Positions 31,515-41,502 of a DNA stretch of 64,000 bases are shown here, piece after piece. The notes below the pieces were generated by a model that made no database searches, was not told where the DNA came from, and was given only the letters and a program-made list of their open reading frames with translations. The stretch's first letter is position 1; every line of letters begins with the position of its first letter. This DNA comes from Skeletonema tropicum. Lineage: Eukaryota; Bacillariophyta; Thalassiosirophyceae; Thalassiosirales; Thalassiosiraceae. The stretch covers positions 1,302,001 through 1,366,000 of the forward strand of contig CM074137.1 in the NCBI GenBank assembly GCA_037178625.1. Reading direction: 5' to 3'. The translations under genes and the position numbers were made by a program.

Positions 31515-33455
31515 ATGCCTACACAAATTATCAGCGTCAAATTCTTCGTCGTTGCGCTTGGGGCTGCTTCATTTGTGAAACATACGCGCAATCAATTATC
31601 ATCATCACAATATCATTATTTTGCAGAGGCAGTAGATGCACCTGTATCTCCATCTTCGGCATCAAAAGATGGTACAGATTCGTCATCTAGGCCACAAAGG
31701 CAGAAGAATCGACCGACGAAACGACAGACACCACCGCAAAAAACACAAGAACCACAAGAACAACAGAATGGCGAGCAACAAATTCAGTTACACGAGAAAC
31801 AACAAATGAAACATATATCGCTACACACAGCCAAATCGGAATACGATGCATACATGCACTGGTGCGAGGCTGTGCTGGGTATACGATCAGTGGTTGAAAT
31901 TAAAGAAATTGAATATGTGGATCATTTACAAATACTCTGGCAAGAGAATGAAAACGAAGCATTATATGCTGATCCGAATCAGTTTCAGTGGCTACAAGAG
32001 TATTCAATGAATTCTGGATCTTTAGATGAACACTTGAATGAAAAAGGCAGCGCAAAATCACAAACACAATCTGAACTACCAACAAAAATGGTTCGAGGTC
32101 TAGTAGCAAAGCATGACGTTTCAGTCGGAGACATAGTTATCTCCATACCACTCTACTCTCTCCTTTCAGTACCCTCAACAATAGATCATGATCCTGTCCT
32201 ATCGCGTATACTTGGCCCCAAAGCTAGAGAGCAATACGGATGGACTGACACATTAGAGTATGAAGTTCCACTATTAGTGATTGCAATACTGTATCATCGG
32301 TCGCTTGGTATGGAGTCACCATTGTCACATTATATTGAAGTGCTTTCGGGTACGCCCACCGACTTTCCATTTCTGTGGAGTAATGAAAAGTTGCGAGATA
32401 ATTCCGATAAAATTGGAGAAGGGGTGAAGAAACTTGCGCGTGGGATCCAAAAGGATTTGCGAGAGATGTATGATAGAATCATGGGCAAACTTGTTACCGA
32501 ACACTCGGATTTGTTTGCTCCTCTGAATGGAGATTTGGAAGGGTGGATGTACTCGTACAAGAATTTTCAATGGGCATTTGCACTAGTCATTTCGAGACAT
32601 CATTATCTCCCCATTCAAGATCTCGATGACAGAAAAGTTCAATTGGAGCGGGCATCGGATCGCAAAGTAGGGCAAACCACCCCACAGCACATTATCGAAA
32701 CAACCCAGTCGGACTCTTCTGTATTAGAAGTGGTTCCTCCAGCGAATCAACCTACAGATAGTTGGGTAGATCTCGCAATGAATGAAGAAAAGGTGGTTGA
32801 AGATAATGAAAAAGGCATTTCAGCTGATGATGGTGATGACGATATGATAGCACCATCTGGGTTTTTCAAGCACTCCTTTCTTGCACCTCTTGCGGACATG
32901 ATCAATTTTGGACCACCCTGTCTTACGGGCTCGTATAATCCCGATGAACACGTGTTTGAACTCATAGCAACATGCCCATTCAAGGCTGGGCAGGAGGTAA
33001 CATTTTACTACTCCAGTGAGTGCGCTGACGTAATCGTAGCCAACTATGCATTCTTGCATCCGCTCATCCCACCCTGCACAACGTTCGAGGAGGTCAAAGA
33101 AAAGAGCGAGGAGTTGAAAATTCAAGCAATGGACGCCGAGAAGAAGTTGTGGAAGGCACATCATCAAGTAGAAGTATTGATGGGAGAAGTATTAGCACTC
33201 GAGTCTCAGCTGCAAAGTTGTGAAAGTGGAGAAGATAAAGTGAGTGAAACACAAATACATTCCATGCCAACTTCAAATGAGAAAAGTAAGACAACATTAG
33301 ACGAAACGTCATCAAGCGATAATGTATCAACACCAAGTCACCAAAAGTTGCGCAAAGATTCCTCATCGAGGCACCACGATGTTGGGGTCAGAGGAAGGAT
33401 GCACGAATTTTCACAAGAAGAGTTTGATGAACAAATCATGGAGGAGCTTGGATAA
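31515..33455 (+). CDS. SET-domain protein of the Rubisco-LSMT/SETD3 class
   Basis: A 646-residue protein. A hydrophobic N-terminus (SVKFFVVALGAASFV) may be a signal or targeting peptide. A Gln/Lys-rich linker follows. The SET domain is split as in lysine/histidine methyltransferases of the LSMT/SETD3 class. It has an opening segment (GLVAKHDVSVGDIVISIP), a helical insert (LLVIAILYHRSLGMESP, SYKNFQWAFALVISRHH), and the SAM/catalytic end (LAPLADMINFGPP ... FKAGQEVTFYYSSECADVIVANYAFLHP), which corresponds to the NH-x(n)-GEE-x-x-x-Y/YG core of relatives. Asn is replaced here by DMINFG, a normal variant of D-x-x-NH. The C-terminus is a coiled coil. Substrate unknown. Confidence 0.8.
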   Translation: MPTQIISVKFFVVALGAASFVKHTRNQLSSSQYHYFAEAVDAPVSPSSASKDGTDSSSRPQRQKNRPTKRQTPPQKTQEPQEQQNGEQQIQLHEKQQMKHISLHTAKSEYDAYMHWCEAVLGIRSVVEIKEIEYVDHLQILWQENENEALYADPNQFQWLQEYSMNSGSLDEHLNEKGSAKSQTQSELPTKMVRGLVAKHDVSVGDIVISIPLYSLLSVPSTIDHDPVLSRILGPKAREQYGWTDTLEYEVPLLVIAILYHRSLGMESPLSHYIEVLSGTPTDFPFLWSNEKLRDNSDKIGEGVKKLARGIQKDLREMYDRIMGKLVTEHSDLFAPLNGDLEGWMYSYKNFQWAFALVISRHHYLPIQDLDDRKVQLERASDRKVGQTTPQHIIETTQSDSSVLEVVPPANQPTDSWVDLAMNEEKVVEDNEKGISADDGDDDMIAPSGFFKHSFLAPLADMINFGPPCLTGSYNPDEHVFELIATCPFKAGQEVTFYYSSECADVIVANYAFLHPLIPPCTTFEEVKEKSEELKIQAMDAEKKLWKAHHQVEVLMGEVLALESQLQSCESGEDKVSETQIHSMPTSNEKSKTTLDETSSSDNVSTPSHQKLRKDSSSRHHDVGVRGRMHEFSQEEFDEQIMEELG

Positions 33456-33582
33456 ATAAATTGCAAGAAGTTAACACTGAAATCAATCATCACTAATTTA
33501 CAGAGTCTACTAACCCCATTTCTCCCCGTCCCTTTTTTTTCATATAAGTAAACAAAATATCTCTCTTTTCTATGCTGCCAAT

Positions 33583-35181
33583 TCAAGATGCGACGCGTTG
33601 CTCATACTCCATCAACGACGATGAATCCCTCGCAGTTTCCTCTTCTATTCTTTCCGCCGGCGTACTACTCTTCCGAATCTCGGTATAACGTGGCAGCCTT
33701 AAATACTCTGGCCCAGTCTCCCAAACTGGTCTATCCCATCGCGACCTAGATCCCTGTGGTGGTGGTGGCGATGGATCTCCTCCGTTGAGAAATGTTTGAA
33801 AGCTTCGTTTGAAGTGTCCCCCAATGGACCTTTGAGGCGATGATGATGATGATGATGAAGTGTTCCCAGCACCACTATTGATCCAAGCACGTTCTTCTGC
33901 CGACAATGAATCTCTCATACTACTCCGATTATCAAAGAAACTACCACCTGACCTAGCATCTCTATTAATCCAATCATCACGACTCTCAAATGATGGCGGT
34001 GATGATCTCCTCATCCTCTCTTCTACAACTGCATCAACATCATCATCGTCATAACTACTACGACCATCATCACCTCCACCAACAAACAACAAATCCTTCT
34101 TCATAAAATACGCATCCTCCCCATCCCCATAATAATACGGAATAATATCAGCAACATCATATCCCAACCGTTCACAGTACAATTTGACAGCTGCCTGATT
34201 ACTAATTCGGACATGCAGTCCTACCGATTTGGCGTTATAGCATTGTCCAAGATGATAATGTAGTTGGTTTAATAGTGAGGATGCAATCCCTAATCGACGT
34301 GCGTGGGAATGGACAGCTATGGAGGTGACGTGTCCCAGTGTCTCGGTTCGACGTGGCTGTGGTTGTTGAGTATTGGCTTGACGAAATACTCGTGCTCCAT
34401 TCATATTAGCTCCATCCATATACTGTAATAACGTATCCTCCTCATCATAGAGTGGTGGAACACGTGATTGTGGAAAGATTTGTCGTATAGGATTGACTGG
34501 ACGTTCTTCTACCTTGCCCAGAATATACCCCACAATTTCCTTCTTGGGTAGTGATGCTGCATCGGTACCACTATGACTACCCCTTCGTCGCTTCTTGGCA
34601 ATATACTCTCTCAGCGGAGTAATCCTCTGCTGTTGCTGCTCCTCCTCACCATTGTTCACATTCGCATTATACTCCCTATCACGCTGTATATCATACCCCT
34701 CGGGGATATGCTCCGCCACCAACGCCAAATCCGGCCATTGTCTCATGTGATTCACATAAAAGTTGGCGTTGTAATTCTCGGGCAGTGTGGCGAGGTTGCA
34801 ATTTTGAATTTGGGGTACGTCGGATTTACGTGCGAGGCGGACGCAGATGTGTCCTCCTTTGTAGATGAGGGGTGTTTTGCCGGTTTGGGGGTGGGGTTGT
34901 TGTTCATAAGAGGATGTTTGCTGCAGTGCAGTGGAGGATGAGGACGCACCACCGCCACTGCTGCTGTTACTGTCACTATTGGAAAAGTTTATAATTCTCG
35001 AAATAGCCCGCCTACCACCATCCAAACTACCACCACCACCACCACCACGAGATGTAATTCCAACAACAAGATGAGTAGTAATCGCACTACCCTTCTTACC
35101 ACTACCACCAATCGCAAACGCGTTCGATCCAACGCATCCGAGAAGATATAACATTAGCAGCTTCTGCCAGCAGTGTTTCAT
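33583..35181 (-). CDS. NAA10-like GNAT N-acetyltransferase with a plastid-type presequence
   Basis: A 532-residue protein. The start chosen is the ATG at 35181 (MKHCWQKLLMLYLLGCVGSN), giving an ER-type signal followed by SNAFAI, close to the ASAFAP cleavage motif of diatom plastid proteins. The catalytic domain follows the NAA10 pattern: DVPQIQNCNLATLPENYNAN, IVGYILGKVEERP, GHVTSIAVHSHARRLGIASSL (acetyl-CoA binding R/Q-x-x-G-x-G/A), LHVRISNQAAVKLYCERLGY, and YYYGDGEDAYFMKKDL. Between the first two there is an insert of about 60 residues. About 50 more separate EERP from the binding loop. The last 180 residues are Ser/Arg-rich and disordered. NAA10 normally acts on cytosolic ribosomes, so plastid targeting would be a relocation. 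The localisation is inferred. Confidence 0.82.
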   Translation of the reverse strand: MKHCWQKLLMLYLLGCVGSNAFAIGGSGKKGSAITTHLVVGITSRGGGGGGSLDGGRRAISRIINFSNSDSNSSSGGGASSSSTALQQTSSYEQQPHPQTGKTPLIYKGGHICVRLARKSDVPQIQNCNLATLPENYNANFYVNHMRQWPDLALVAEHIPEGYDIQRDREYNANVNNGEEEQQQQRITPLREYIAKKRRRGSHSGTDAASLPKKEIVGYILGKVEERPVNPIRQIFPQSRVPPLYDEEDTLLQYMDGANMNGARVFRQANTQQPQPRRTETLGHVTSIAVHSHARRLGIASSLLNQLHYHLGQCYNAKSVGLHVRISNQAAVKLYCERLGYDVADIIPYYYGDGEDAYFMKKDLLFVGGGDDGRSSYDDDDVDAVVEERMRRSSPPSFESRDDWINRDARSGGSFFDNRSSMRDSLSAEERAWINSGAGNTSSSSSSSPQRSIGGHFKRSFQTFLNGGDPSPPPPQGSRSRWDRPVWETGPEYLRLPRYTEIRKSSTPAERIEEETARDSSSLMEYEQRVAS

Positions 35182-35642
35182 TGCGTGCATGTATAGATGT
35201 TTGGTGGCTGTTTGGTTCGATACCTTATGCCCCCTTGTTGTTCTATTATGAAAACAGCCAAACAATGATTTTGTTCCGAAGAATGGTTATGAAAGCTGCC
35301 GATGCGCCCGGCCGCCGACATCATGGTCGGTTCCAAAGTGCAAGATTCAAGGAAGTGATGTGGCGGGCGTGAAGAAACAAAATTGGAACGATGATACGGG
35401 CAAAATTGGCATTGTTCGTGAGCAAATACCGGGGACGGACGAGGCAGAGAACGGGACTCACAGTCCAATTTTGAGCTAGAAAGAGGTAAATTAGAGGCAG
35501 TAAACAGGACTCTTTGCCCAAGTTGAAAAATCAAAGATCAAAATTTGTGGACGACGCCATGACCATGAAACCTTCGCCGTTATAACTATCAAAGAACAAC
35601 CCATAAGAAGGCCTGTATCAACTCCAAGACCAACCATTTACC
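35182..35642. promoter_or_regulatory. Divergent promoter region
   Basis: 461 bp between the NAA10-like gene (minus) and the Cys-rich nuclear protein gene (plus). Both starts point outward, so both promoters should lie here. No TATA box or other motif stands out. Confidence 0.45.
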
Positions 35643-38099
35643 ATGCCACCACCACCGCCCCCATCTGCCTCCTACAATCTCAAACTGGATGACTTTTCCG
35701 ATTCCGAAGAGGAAGACAACAATGATTACTACAGCAGCCATCAACCAGCTGCGCCATTATTATCTACTGCAGCAGCTTCGTCATCATCAGTTGTCCATAA
35801 AACAGACGGCTATCTAGTCCAAGATGCAGCTGTAGTATCACTCACAGAGCTACGACAAAAGTATGCAGATGGGAAGGTTAGCAAGGAGGAGTTTGCTGCG
35901 GCTCTTCGTGCTCATCAGGCTACTACTACCACCACAACAACCACTGCTGTAAAAAGTGACGGGCGGAATACTGCCAATGAGAATCAACGCAGGATGATGA
36001 TGGTGGATGGTGAAGAAGAGCCAGAGGTGGTAGAGGCGATCAATGTGAAGGTACTTTCAGATGATAGTGATATTGATGATGAAGACTGTCAAGACAATGA
36101 TGATGGTGATTCAAATATAAGCAAAATGGATGTTGATGGACAAAGTACCGTTGTTGTTGATGGGGAGGTTTCATCTCCGGTTCGAAAGAAGAAAAAGAAG
36201 AAGAAAAAGGTAAGTAGTTCATCATTAATTTATTTCATTCGAATTCTATATATATATATATATATATATAATGTTGGCTGTACTTCCGTCTCACTCATTC
36301 TTGGACGTTATGCAATCGTCTCAACAATTGTGCAAAATGACTTTACACAGAAGAAGAAAAAGAAATCAAATGCCAACAACTTAGATGATGGTGCTGCATT
36401 GGCAAATGATAGCAATGAAAATGGGAATATTGATCAGAATGATATGATAGAAACATCAATTAACGATGACAATAACAACAACGTGGATAATGCTGATGGC
36501 AAATCAACTGTTTTAGAAGATAATTCCATGTCAATACAATCTACACCAACCAAAAAATCATCATCATCATCATCATCCTCCAAATCAATATCCTTTGGCA
36601 CCATCTCAGTTCGTGAATACGCTCGAACAATAGGAACGCATGTTGTTCCAGCCGACGGAGGGTATCCACTTGGTCTATCCACAACTATCGTTACAGAACA
36701 CAACAATACAATGGATGTTGAAAGTGGTCAAGTCATCTCCACAACAAGTAGTCCCATGAAAGAAGCAGTAGATAATGCTACTTTATCATCATTATCATCA
36801 TCATCACCAAGCAACAACAAACATCATCATCATCATCACAGACATCACGACTACCATGGCTGGAAAATCGATGACTTTGAATCACGCAAACAAGTCGAAC
36901 TGCAACAGCGTTACACACAATTAATACACGAGCAACGGAAACGTAATTTTGAGAAAGCGTGGGAAAAGAAACATCATTCTCAGTTACATTCCAAGCATCA
37001 TCATTCGTACAATACAAGGAATAAGGGAGGAGGAGGACGACGTGAACGGAGTGGAAGTTTTGGTGGTTCATCTTCTTCCAAGGGGGGTGGGGGAGGACGT
37101 CAACGTAGTGGAAGTTTCAGTGGTGGTGGAGGTGGCGGTAATAGTGGTGGTAAGAATCGAAAGGGTAGTAGTGGATATTGCAAAATGGAAATGAGTGACG
37201 CCGAGAAACAAGAGTTGGAACAGTTATTGGCACAACCTGTCCATGTACCAGATGGAGTTTTGGAAACAAGACCGTATGATTACAAGAAGAAACTTCCTGG
37301 AGGGAGCAGCAACAGCAGCAGCAGCAGGGTCAAAAGGGATGATCTTACGGAGGAGGAGGAATTGTTGTACAATCATCGGGGGCGTAATCCACTGTTTGGT
37401 GTGATTAAGGAAGATGAACGTCGAAGGGTATTGCAGAGGGATGATCATCTCCTAAAATTTGCAGAAGAGGTTGCTGCTGCTGCTGCCAGCTCGACGACAA
37501 AACGAAGTGAGGGGCATATGCAAGAAGATGATGACGATGTCACAAATCACTTGGATCCAGTCTTTACACAACATGTCCAACATGATCTCGAGTCCCTTCG
37601 GATAGAACGATCTGACCCAGCCAACCTCGGTTGCGATTGCCGCAAACTGAATGTCTTTCTTCCCGGAGAAGCGGATAAATCCAATCACAAAAAGAAGAAA
37701 AGTCACCGACGTATGAACGAGCGTAAAGTTCGTGAGGAACTACGCAAACGTGGATTACTCCACAAGGGCAATAGTGATATGTCTCGTGAAAAGATGGAGA
37801 AAATGTTACATGATGCTATTGAAACACAACCGTGTTGCTGGGGTATAGATTGCCCATGTGTAAGGAGCGGCGTTGGGTGTCAGGCGGACACTTGTTCGTG
37901 TTGGCATGCCAGTCATGATGTTCCGCACACCACTCCTACTACGAAGAAAGAGACGGATTCGGATCCGAAAAAAGTTGGTGAATCGGATGTCGAGGCGATT
38001 GAGAGGAAGTGCGGCAATACGAATGGAATGTATGTTGTGAATATGAAGAAGATCAAGGAATACAGACAGCAATATGTCGCCACGCAGTCTGAAGGTTGA
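35643..38099 (+). CDS. Cys-rich nuclear protein (CSRNP-like), two exons
   Basis: Exons 35643-36209 and 36351-38099 encode 771 residues. The 141-bp intron has a GTAAGT donor and ACACAG acceptor. It is a multiple of three and has no stop, so an unspliced reading stays open. It carries a TA microsatellite that would encode IYIYIYIY. The N-terminus is acidic and low complexity, with poly-Lys flanking the intron and a poly-His run (HHHHHHRHHDYHGW). Conserved parts follow at the C-terminus: NLGCDCRKLNVFLPGEADKS, a SAP-like helix (VREELRKRGLLHKGNSD) and a Cys cluster (PCCWGIDCPCVRSGVGCQAD, TCSCW). This Cys pattern resembles the CSRNP domain of animal nuclear factors. DNA binding is inferred. Confidence 0.78.
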   Translation: MPPPPPPSASYNLKLDDFSDSEEEDNNDYYSSHQPAAPLLSTAAASSSSVVHKTDGYLVQDAAVVSLTELRQKYADGKVSKEEFAAALRAHQATTTTTTTTAVKSDGRNTANENQRRMMMVDGEEEPEVVEAINVKVLSDDSDIDDEDCQDNDDGDSNISKMDVDGQSTVVVDGEVSSPVRKKKKKKKKVSSSSLIYFIRILYIYIYIYNVGCTSVSLILGRYAIVSTIVQNDFTQKKKKKSNANNLDDGAALANDSNENGNIDQNDMIETSINDDNNNNVDNADGKSTVLEDNSMSIQSTPTKKSSSSSSSSKSISFGTISVREYARTIGTHVVPADGGYPLGLSTTIVTEHNNTMDVESGQVISTTSSPMKEAVDNATLSSLSSSSPSNNKHHHHHHRHHDYHGWKIDDFESRKQVELQQRYTQLIHEQRKRNFEKAWEKKHHSQLHSKHHHSYNTRNKGGGGRRERSGSFGGSSSSKGGGGGRQRSGSFSGGGGGGNSGGKNRKGSSGYCKMEMSDAEKQELEQLLAQPVHVPDGVLETRPYDYKKKLPGGSSNSSSSRVKRDDLTEEEELLYNHRGRNPLFGVIKEDERRRVLQRDDHLLKFAEEVAAAAASSTTKRSEGHMQEDDDDVTNHLDPVFTQHVQHDLESLRIERSDPANLGCDCRKLNVFLPGEADKSNHKKKKSHRRMNERKVREELRKRGLLHKGNSDMSREKMEKMLHDAIETQPCCWGIDCPCVRSGVGCQADTCSCWHASHDVPHTTPTTKKETDSDPKKVGESDVEAIERKCGNTNGMYVVNMKKIKEYRQQYVATQSEG

Positions 38100-38141
38100 G
38101 CCGTATGTAATCACTCTTTTTATTCAATGCAGTATCGTAAC

Positions 38142-40298
38142 CTACAACTCAGTATCAAGATCAATCTCATTGAACATAACTTTGACAGTAACGTACAAAG
38201 CAAAGAACGCCACGCAGAATAAAATCAAGCCAATTTCGTTTCCTGATACTGAGCCTAGCTTCTCTTCTTCTTCGAGGGCCTCATTATCGATCAAACCTTT
38301 GCTTTCTAGATATTCGCGTCCTTTCTCGCGGTGTTCCGGATCCAATTCATCAAAAATTGAAACGATGAACTGTCCACTTTCTTTGAGAACCATACCTACT
38401 TCCACTTTTCTTGTGTTGCCACAATCTTCTACGTGGTGAAGCAAGAAGTTGAAGACACCCATGCATTGGTATTGATCTTGTCCGATATTTTCTACAGCCA
38501 CAATGCTGACTCCGTTTTGATCTGCATTTGCTAGCTGAAAGGTTGTGGTCCCTTTAGCTGGTAAGGTTGTATCTTTTTCAAGGATTGGTACGAAATGTCC
38601 ATCTGGTGCCACTTCTCCTGCCTGTATGAAATCACCCTTCTCGTAGGGAGCTTCTTTCGTAGAATTCGGGCCACAAACCCAAACGCCAATAGAATGTGGC
38701 ATTGTATCAAGCATCATTGCATTTCTAAGCTCGAATAAAGGTACCTGTCCTGACACAAGTGCTGCCTGAATTGCTAGTCCTTGTGATACTGCGGTCTCGG
38801 CTGATATTGAAGTACACAATTCTGGAACAAACGGAGGAGGAAACTTTCGAGATAGCATTGATCTAATGGTGGGAATATGAGTTGACCCTCCCACTAAGAT
38901 GACTTCGCGTACTTTTGCCGTAGGTTCTTGCGCTCCCAATGCTAATAACGCGTCATCTACTACACGTTCTGCTCGGCCTACAAGATGCTCTATGGCTTGA
39001 TCAAATTCTCTTCTTGTAATGTGCAATTCCTTACCATGATAGGCTACGATAGCACTATCAGCTGGTATTGAATCACTGTCGCCATTACCACATAGTTCTT
39101 CCTTTGCATGTCGACACTGTCTAACTAATTCTTGATGTTCCGATGCTTTCCACGACGAATCAGCAGCTTCCGATGTCGAAACAAGGCGCTTCCAAACATA
39201 ATTCGCTAATAAGTCATCTACATTGTCTCCTCCTAAGCATTTGTCACCGGCGGTAGCAATCACTCGAAATTGGACCACATCATTGCTATTTCCAGTATCC
39301 ATTTTGGCAATAGTGACATCAGTTGTTCCACCGCCCATGTCAAAGACTAATATTATTTTTCCATTGTCATCAGAACTCGGGGTAACAAAGAGTCCATACG
39401 ACATGGCAGCAGCTGTTGATTCGGTCATGACGCCAACATATCCACTAAAGCCAGCTTCTTTCGCGGCAATTTGTATCGATGTCCTTTGAGCAAGGCTGTA
39501 ATGAGCTGGAACACCAATGACGCAGTTTGCTATCGTTGGTTGTGGATTAGTTTCACTCGGTGACATGCCAGGTGCAAGAATTTTGGATCTGTTCTTGCCT
39601 CCGAGATATTCATTTGCAGAGACCCGGATTGATTGCAGCAGAGTGGTAGTGACGTCTAATGGTGTGACTAAGCGGCCAGTTTTGGAATTGAGTGGATGTA
39701 TACGAATAGCAACTCCTTCTTTCTTGTTTGTCTTCGATGAGGATTCATTTGTCGATAGAGATTGTGCATAAGTTCCACTAGCGGTATCACCCAATACATC
39801 AAAAGCTGCATCTTTCACTTCATACCCTGTCTGATTTAATTGCTTAGGTAGTGCCTCTTTTTTCGAATCGTCTTCATTTATTATTACTGCTTGAAAGGGT
39901 AATGAATCCCAAAACTCTCCATCAGATAATTGCATCTCTCTTGCTTGGTTTGACGTCATTCCCACTATACGCTTGAATGACGTTACTAGAGCTGTAGAAA
40001 CATCGACGGCATGTCCTGGTTCATCATTATCAGTATTTCCCAACTTGGATATTGCGTCATATCCAACTTTATCATCACCACCATCATCAAAGAGAACGGC
40101 AGACGGCACAATCTTTCCTCCCTTGCCACTACTGCTCCCATCAGGTGGCGGACGAGCCAAATTTTTGTAGCCCAGCCGTAACACTTTGCATCGTGATCGG
40201 TCTAAATCCCAAACGGCAGCAGTACAGTTACTTGTGCCGAGATCTATTCCTATCCAGCCGCCCTTCCGGTTGCTTGGTGGTGGTTGCTCCATATCCAT
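38142..40298 (-). CDS. Hsp70-family chaperone with a C-terminal membrane anchor
   Basis: A 718-residue Hsp70-like protein. Nucleotide-binding motifs are present: GIDLGTSNCTAAVWD near the start, FDMGGGTTDVTIAKM, GDKCLGGDNVDDLL, and VILVGGSTHIPTIRSML. The N-terminal lobe has inserts of about 60 residues (EDDSKKEALPKQLNQTGYE to SSKTNKKEGVAIR) that separate it from cytosolic Hsp70. The substrate-binding half is short (MPHSIGVWV, GDFIQAGEVAP, LPAKGTTTFQLANADQ). Instead of a helical lid with EEVD, the protein ends in an acidic segment and one hydrophobic helix (IGLILFCVAFFALYVTVKVMF) with about 10 residues after it. That is the arrangement of a tail-anchored protein. The membrane is unknown. Confidence 0.88.
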   Translation of the reverse strand: MDMEQPPPSNRKGGWIGIDLGTSNCTAAVWDLDRSRCKVLRLGYKNLARPPPDGSSSGKGGKIVPSAVLFDDGGDDKVGYDAISKLGNTDNDEPGHAVDVSTALVTSFKRIVGMTSNQAREMQLSDGEFWDSLPFQAVIINEDDSKKEALPKQLNQTGYEVKDAAFDVLGDTASGTYAQSLSTNESSSKTNKKEGVAIRIHPLNSKTGRLVTPLDVTTTLLQSIRVSANEYLGGKNRSKILAPGMSPSETNPQPTIANCVIGVPAHYSLAQRTSIQIAAKEAGFSGYVGVMTESTAAAMSYGLFVTPSSDDNGKIILVFDMGGGTTDVTIAKMDTGNSNDVVQFRVIATAGDKCLGGDNVDDLLANYVWKRLVSTSEAADSSWKASEHQELVRQCRHAKEELCGNGDSDSIPADSAIVAYHGKELHITRREFDQAIEHLVGRAERVVDDALLALGAQEPTAKVREVILVGGSTHIPTIRSMLSRKFPPPFVPELCTSISAETAVSQGLAIQAALVSGQVPLFELRNAMMLDTMPHSIGVWVCGPNSTKEAPYEKGDFIQAGEVAPDGHFVPILEKDTTLPAKGTTTFQLANADQNGVSIVAVENIGQDQYQCMGVFNFLLHHVEDCGNTRKVEVGMVLKESGQFIVSIFDELDPEHREKGREYLESKGLIDNEALEEEEKLGSVSGNEIGLILFCVAFFALYVTVKVMFNEIDLDTEL

Positions 40299-40436
40299 GT
40301 TGCAATGGCAATGAACACAAAAAATGAGAGGGGGAGAGGATGGATAGCGGAAATTTTTGTATTAGATCCGACGTAGACTTCGCGTAGGAATCTTCCCAAG
40401 AAAGAGAAACCAAGGAAAAGCAGGTAAGCTGAAACA

Positions 40437-40694
40437 ATGATGGATATCGACACTGGTAGTGGCAGTAGCGGTGCTGCAAGAGGGCAGGAGGTTCACGGTG
40501 ACTATCAATTCTATTACGACCACGCATCGGGTAGGCACATCCTTTATCGCACTGATCAAAGCCCACGACCTCCTCGATACTCGTTCAAGTGCATAGTATG
40601 TAATATTGTTGATGTAATAATAGTGATTGCATGTATCGCCTTCTTGTATTTTGCAGTGACATATGCATTTGATTTGCTGGAGGACGGAGGGTGA
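40437..40694 (+). CDS. Small single-span membrane protein
   Basis: An 85-residue ORF starting MMDIDTGSGSSGAARGQEVH. A hydrophilic half carries YQFYYDHASGRHILYRTDQ, then KCIVCNIVD, then one transmembrane helix (VIIVIACIAFLYFAVTYAF) and an acidic end. It is 139 bp from the divergent Hsp70 gene, so a shared promoter is likely. I do not recognise the family. The single helix next to a CIVC pair is the only distinguishing feature. Confidence 0.6.
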   Translation: MMDIDTGSGSSGAARGQEVHGDYQFYYDHASGRHILYRTDQSPRPPRYSFKCIVCNIVDVIIVIACIAFLYFAVTYAFDLLEDGG

Positions 40695-40780
40695 TTGGAT
40701 GTGTCATAATAATTTGCATCTACTAGTTGCACTCATATAAAAAATCATCAATTATATTGTACAAAAGAATTGGAAGAATC

Positions 40781-41398
40781 ATGACAACCAAATGTCCTAT
40801 TTGTGGTGCAGGCCCAGTTCTAGACGAGACTTGTCCAGCTACTTGCGGGAGTTTGGAAGGAATAATACAGTCCGATGTAGATAGAGCAAGTAGAACATTT
40901 GGCTTTGACTGGGGAAAAGGATTTGTAGCACCATTCTTGGGCATTAATCATCAGGCAGCAACAGATGCACTCATGGCTGCGCAAGTTTCAGAATGTGACA
41001 AAGTTGTCGATTTAGGTTGCGGTGATGGAAGAATTTGTATAGCAGCCTGTTTGATGGGTGCAGATGGGACAGGTTATGATCTGGATAAGAATCTGATAAC
41101 ACAGGCGAAAGAGCTGGCAGATGAAATGGATACGCTTGATACCGGAAAGAGACCAAAGTTTGACGTAAAGGACTTGTTTGAAGTTGAGTTGGATCAATTC
41201 AATGTGATATGCACGTTTCTTTTGCCAGAGACAATGGATCGATTAGTTCCAACGCTGCTTGTGGAGATGACGAAAGGAAGCAGAATAATATCATTTGGAT
41301 GGGAGGTTCCAGGGCTTGGAGAGCCACTGGCTTGCTGTCGAGGGAAGGCAGATAGTACGGCTACAGAACGGTGGTTTTTGTATACAAGACAAGATTGA
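40781..41398 (+). CDS. SAM-dependent methyltransferase, FAM173/ATPSc-KMT-like
   Basis: A 205-residue protein starting at the ATG at 40781 (MTTKCPICGAG), 86 bp after the stop of the small membrane-protein gene. An N-terminal Cys cluster (CPICGAG, CPATCG) may bind zinc. The Rossmann core follows: VVDLGCGDGRICIAACLMGA (motif I), a GYDLD acidic loop, and FNVICTFLLPETMDRLVPTLL with ISFGWEVPG. DLGxGDGR followed by a 'T-x-L-L-P' strand fits the FAM173 lysine methyltransferases, which modify mitochondrial ATP synthase c or ANT in animals. The substrate here is unknown, and no clear presequence is seen. Confidence 0.78.
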   Translation: MTTKCPICGAGPVLDETCPATCGSLEGIIQSDVDRASRTFGFDWGKGFVAPFLGINHQAATDALMAAQVSECDKVVDLGCGDGRICIAACLMGADGTGYDLDKNLITQAKELADEMDTLDTGKRPKFDVKDLFEVELDQFNVICTFLLPETMDRLVPTLLVEMTKGSRIISFGWEVPGLGEPLACCRGKADSTATERWFLYTRQD

Positions 41399-41502
41399 TG
41401 CGAGAGCAGAGTAGAGCAGTAGCAAGTTGTCACAAGTTACGCAAACAAATAGATAGAATACGACTCAGCGATGGAAAAAATAAGGAGTGGAAAAAATAAG
41501 GA

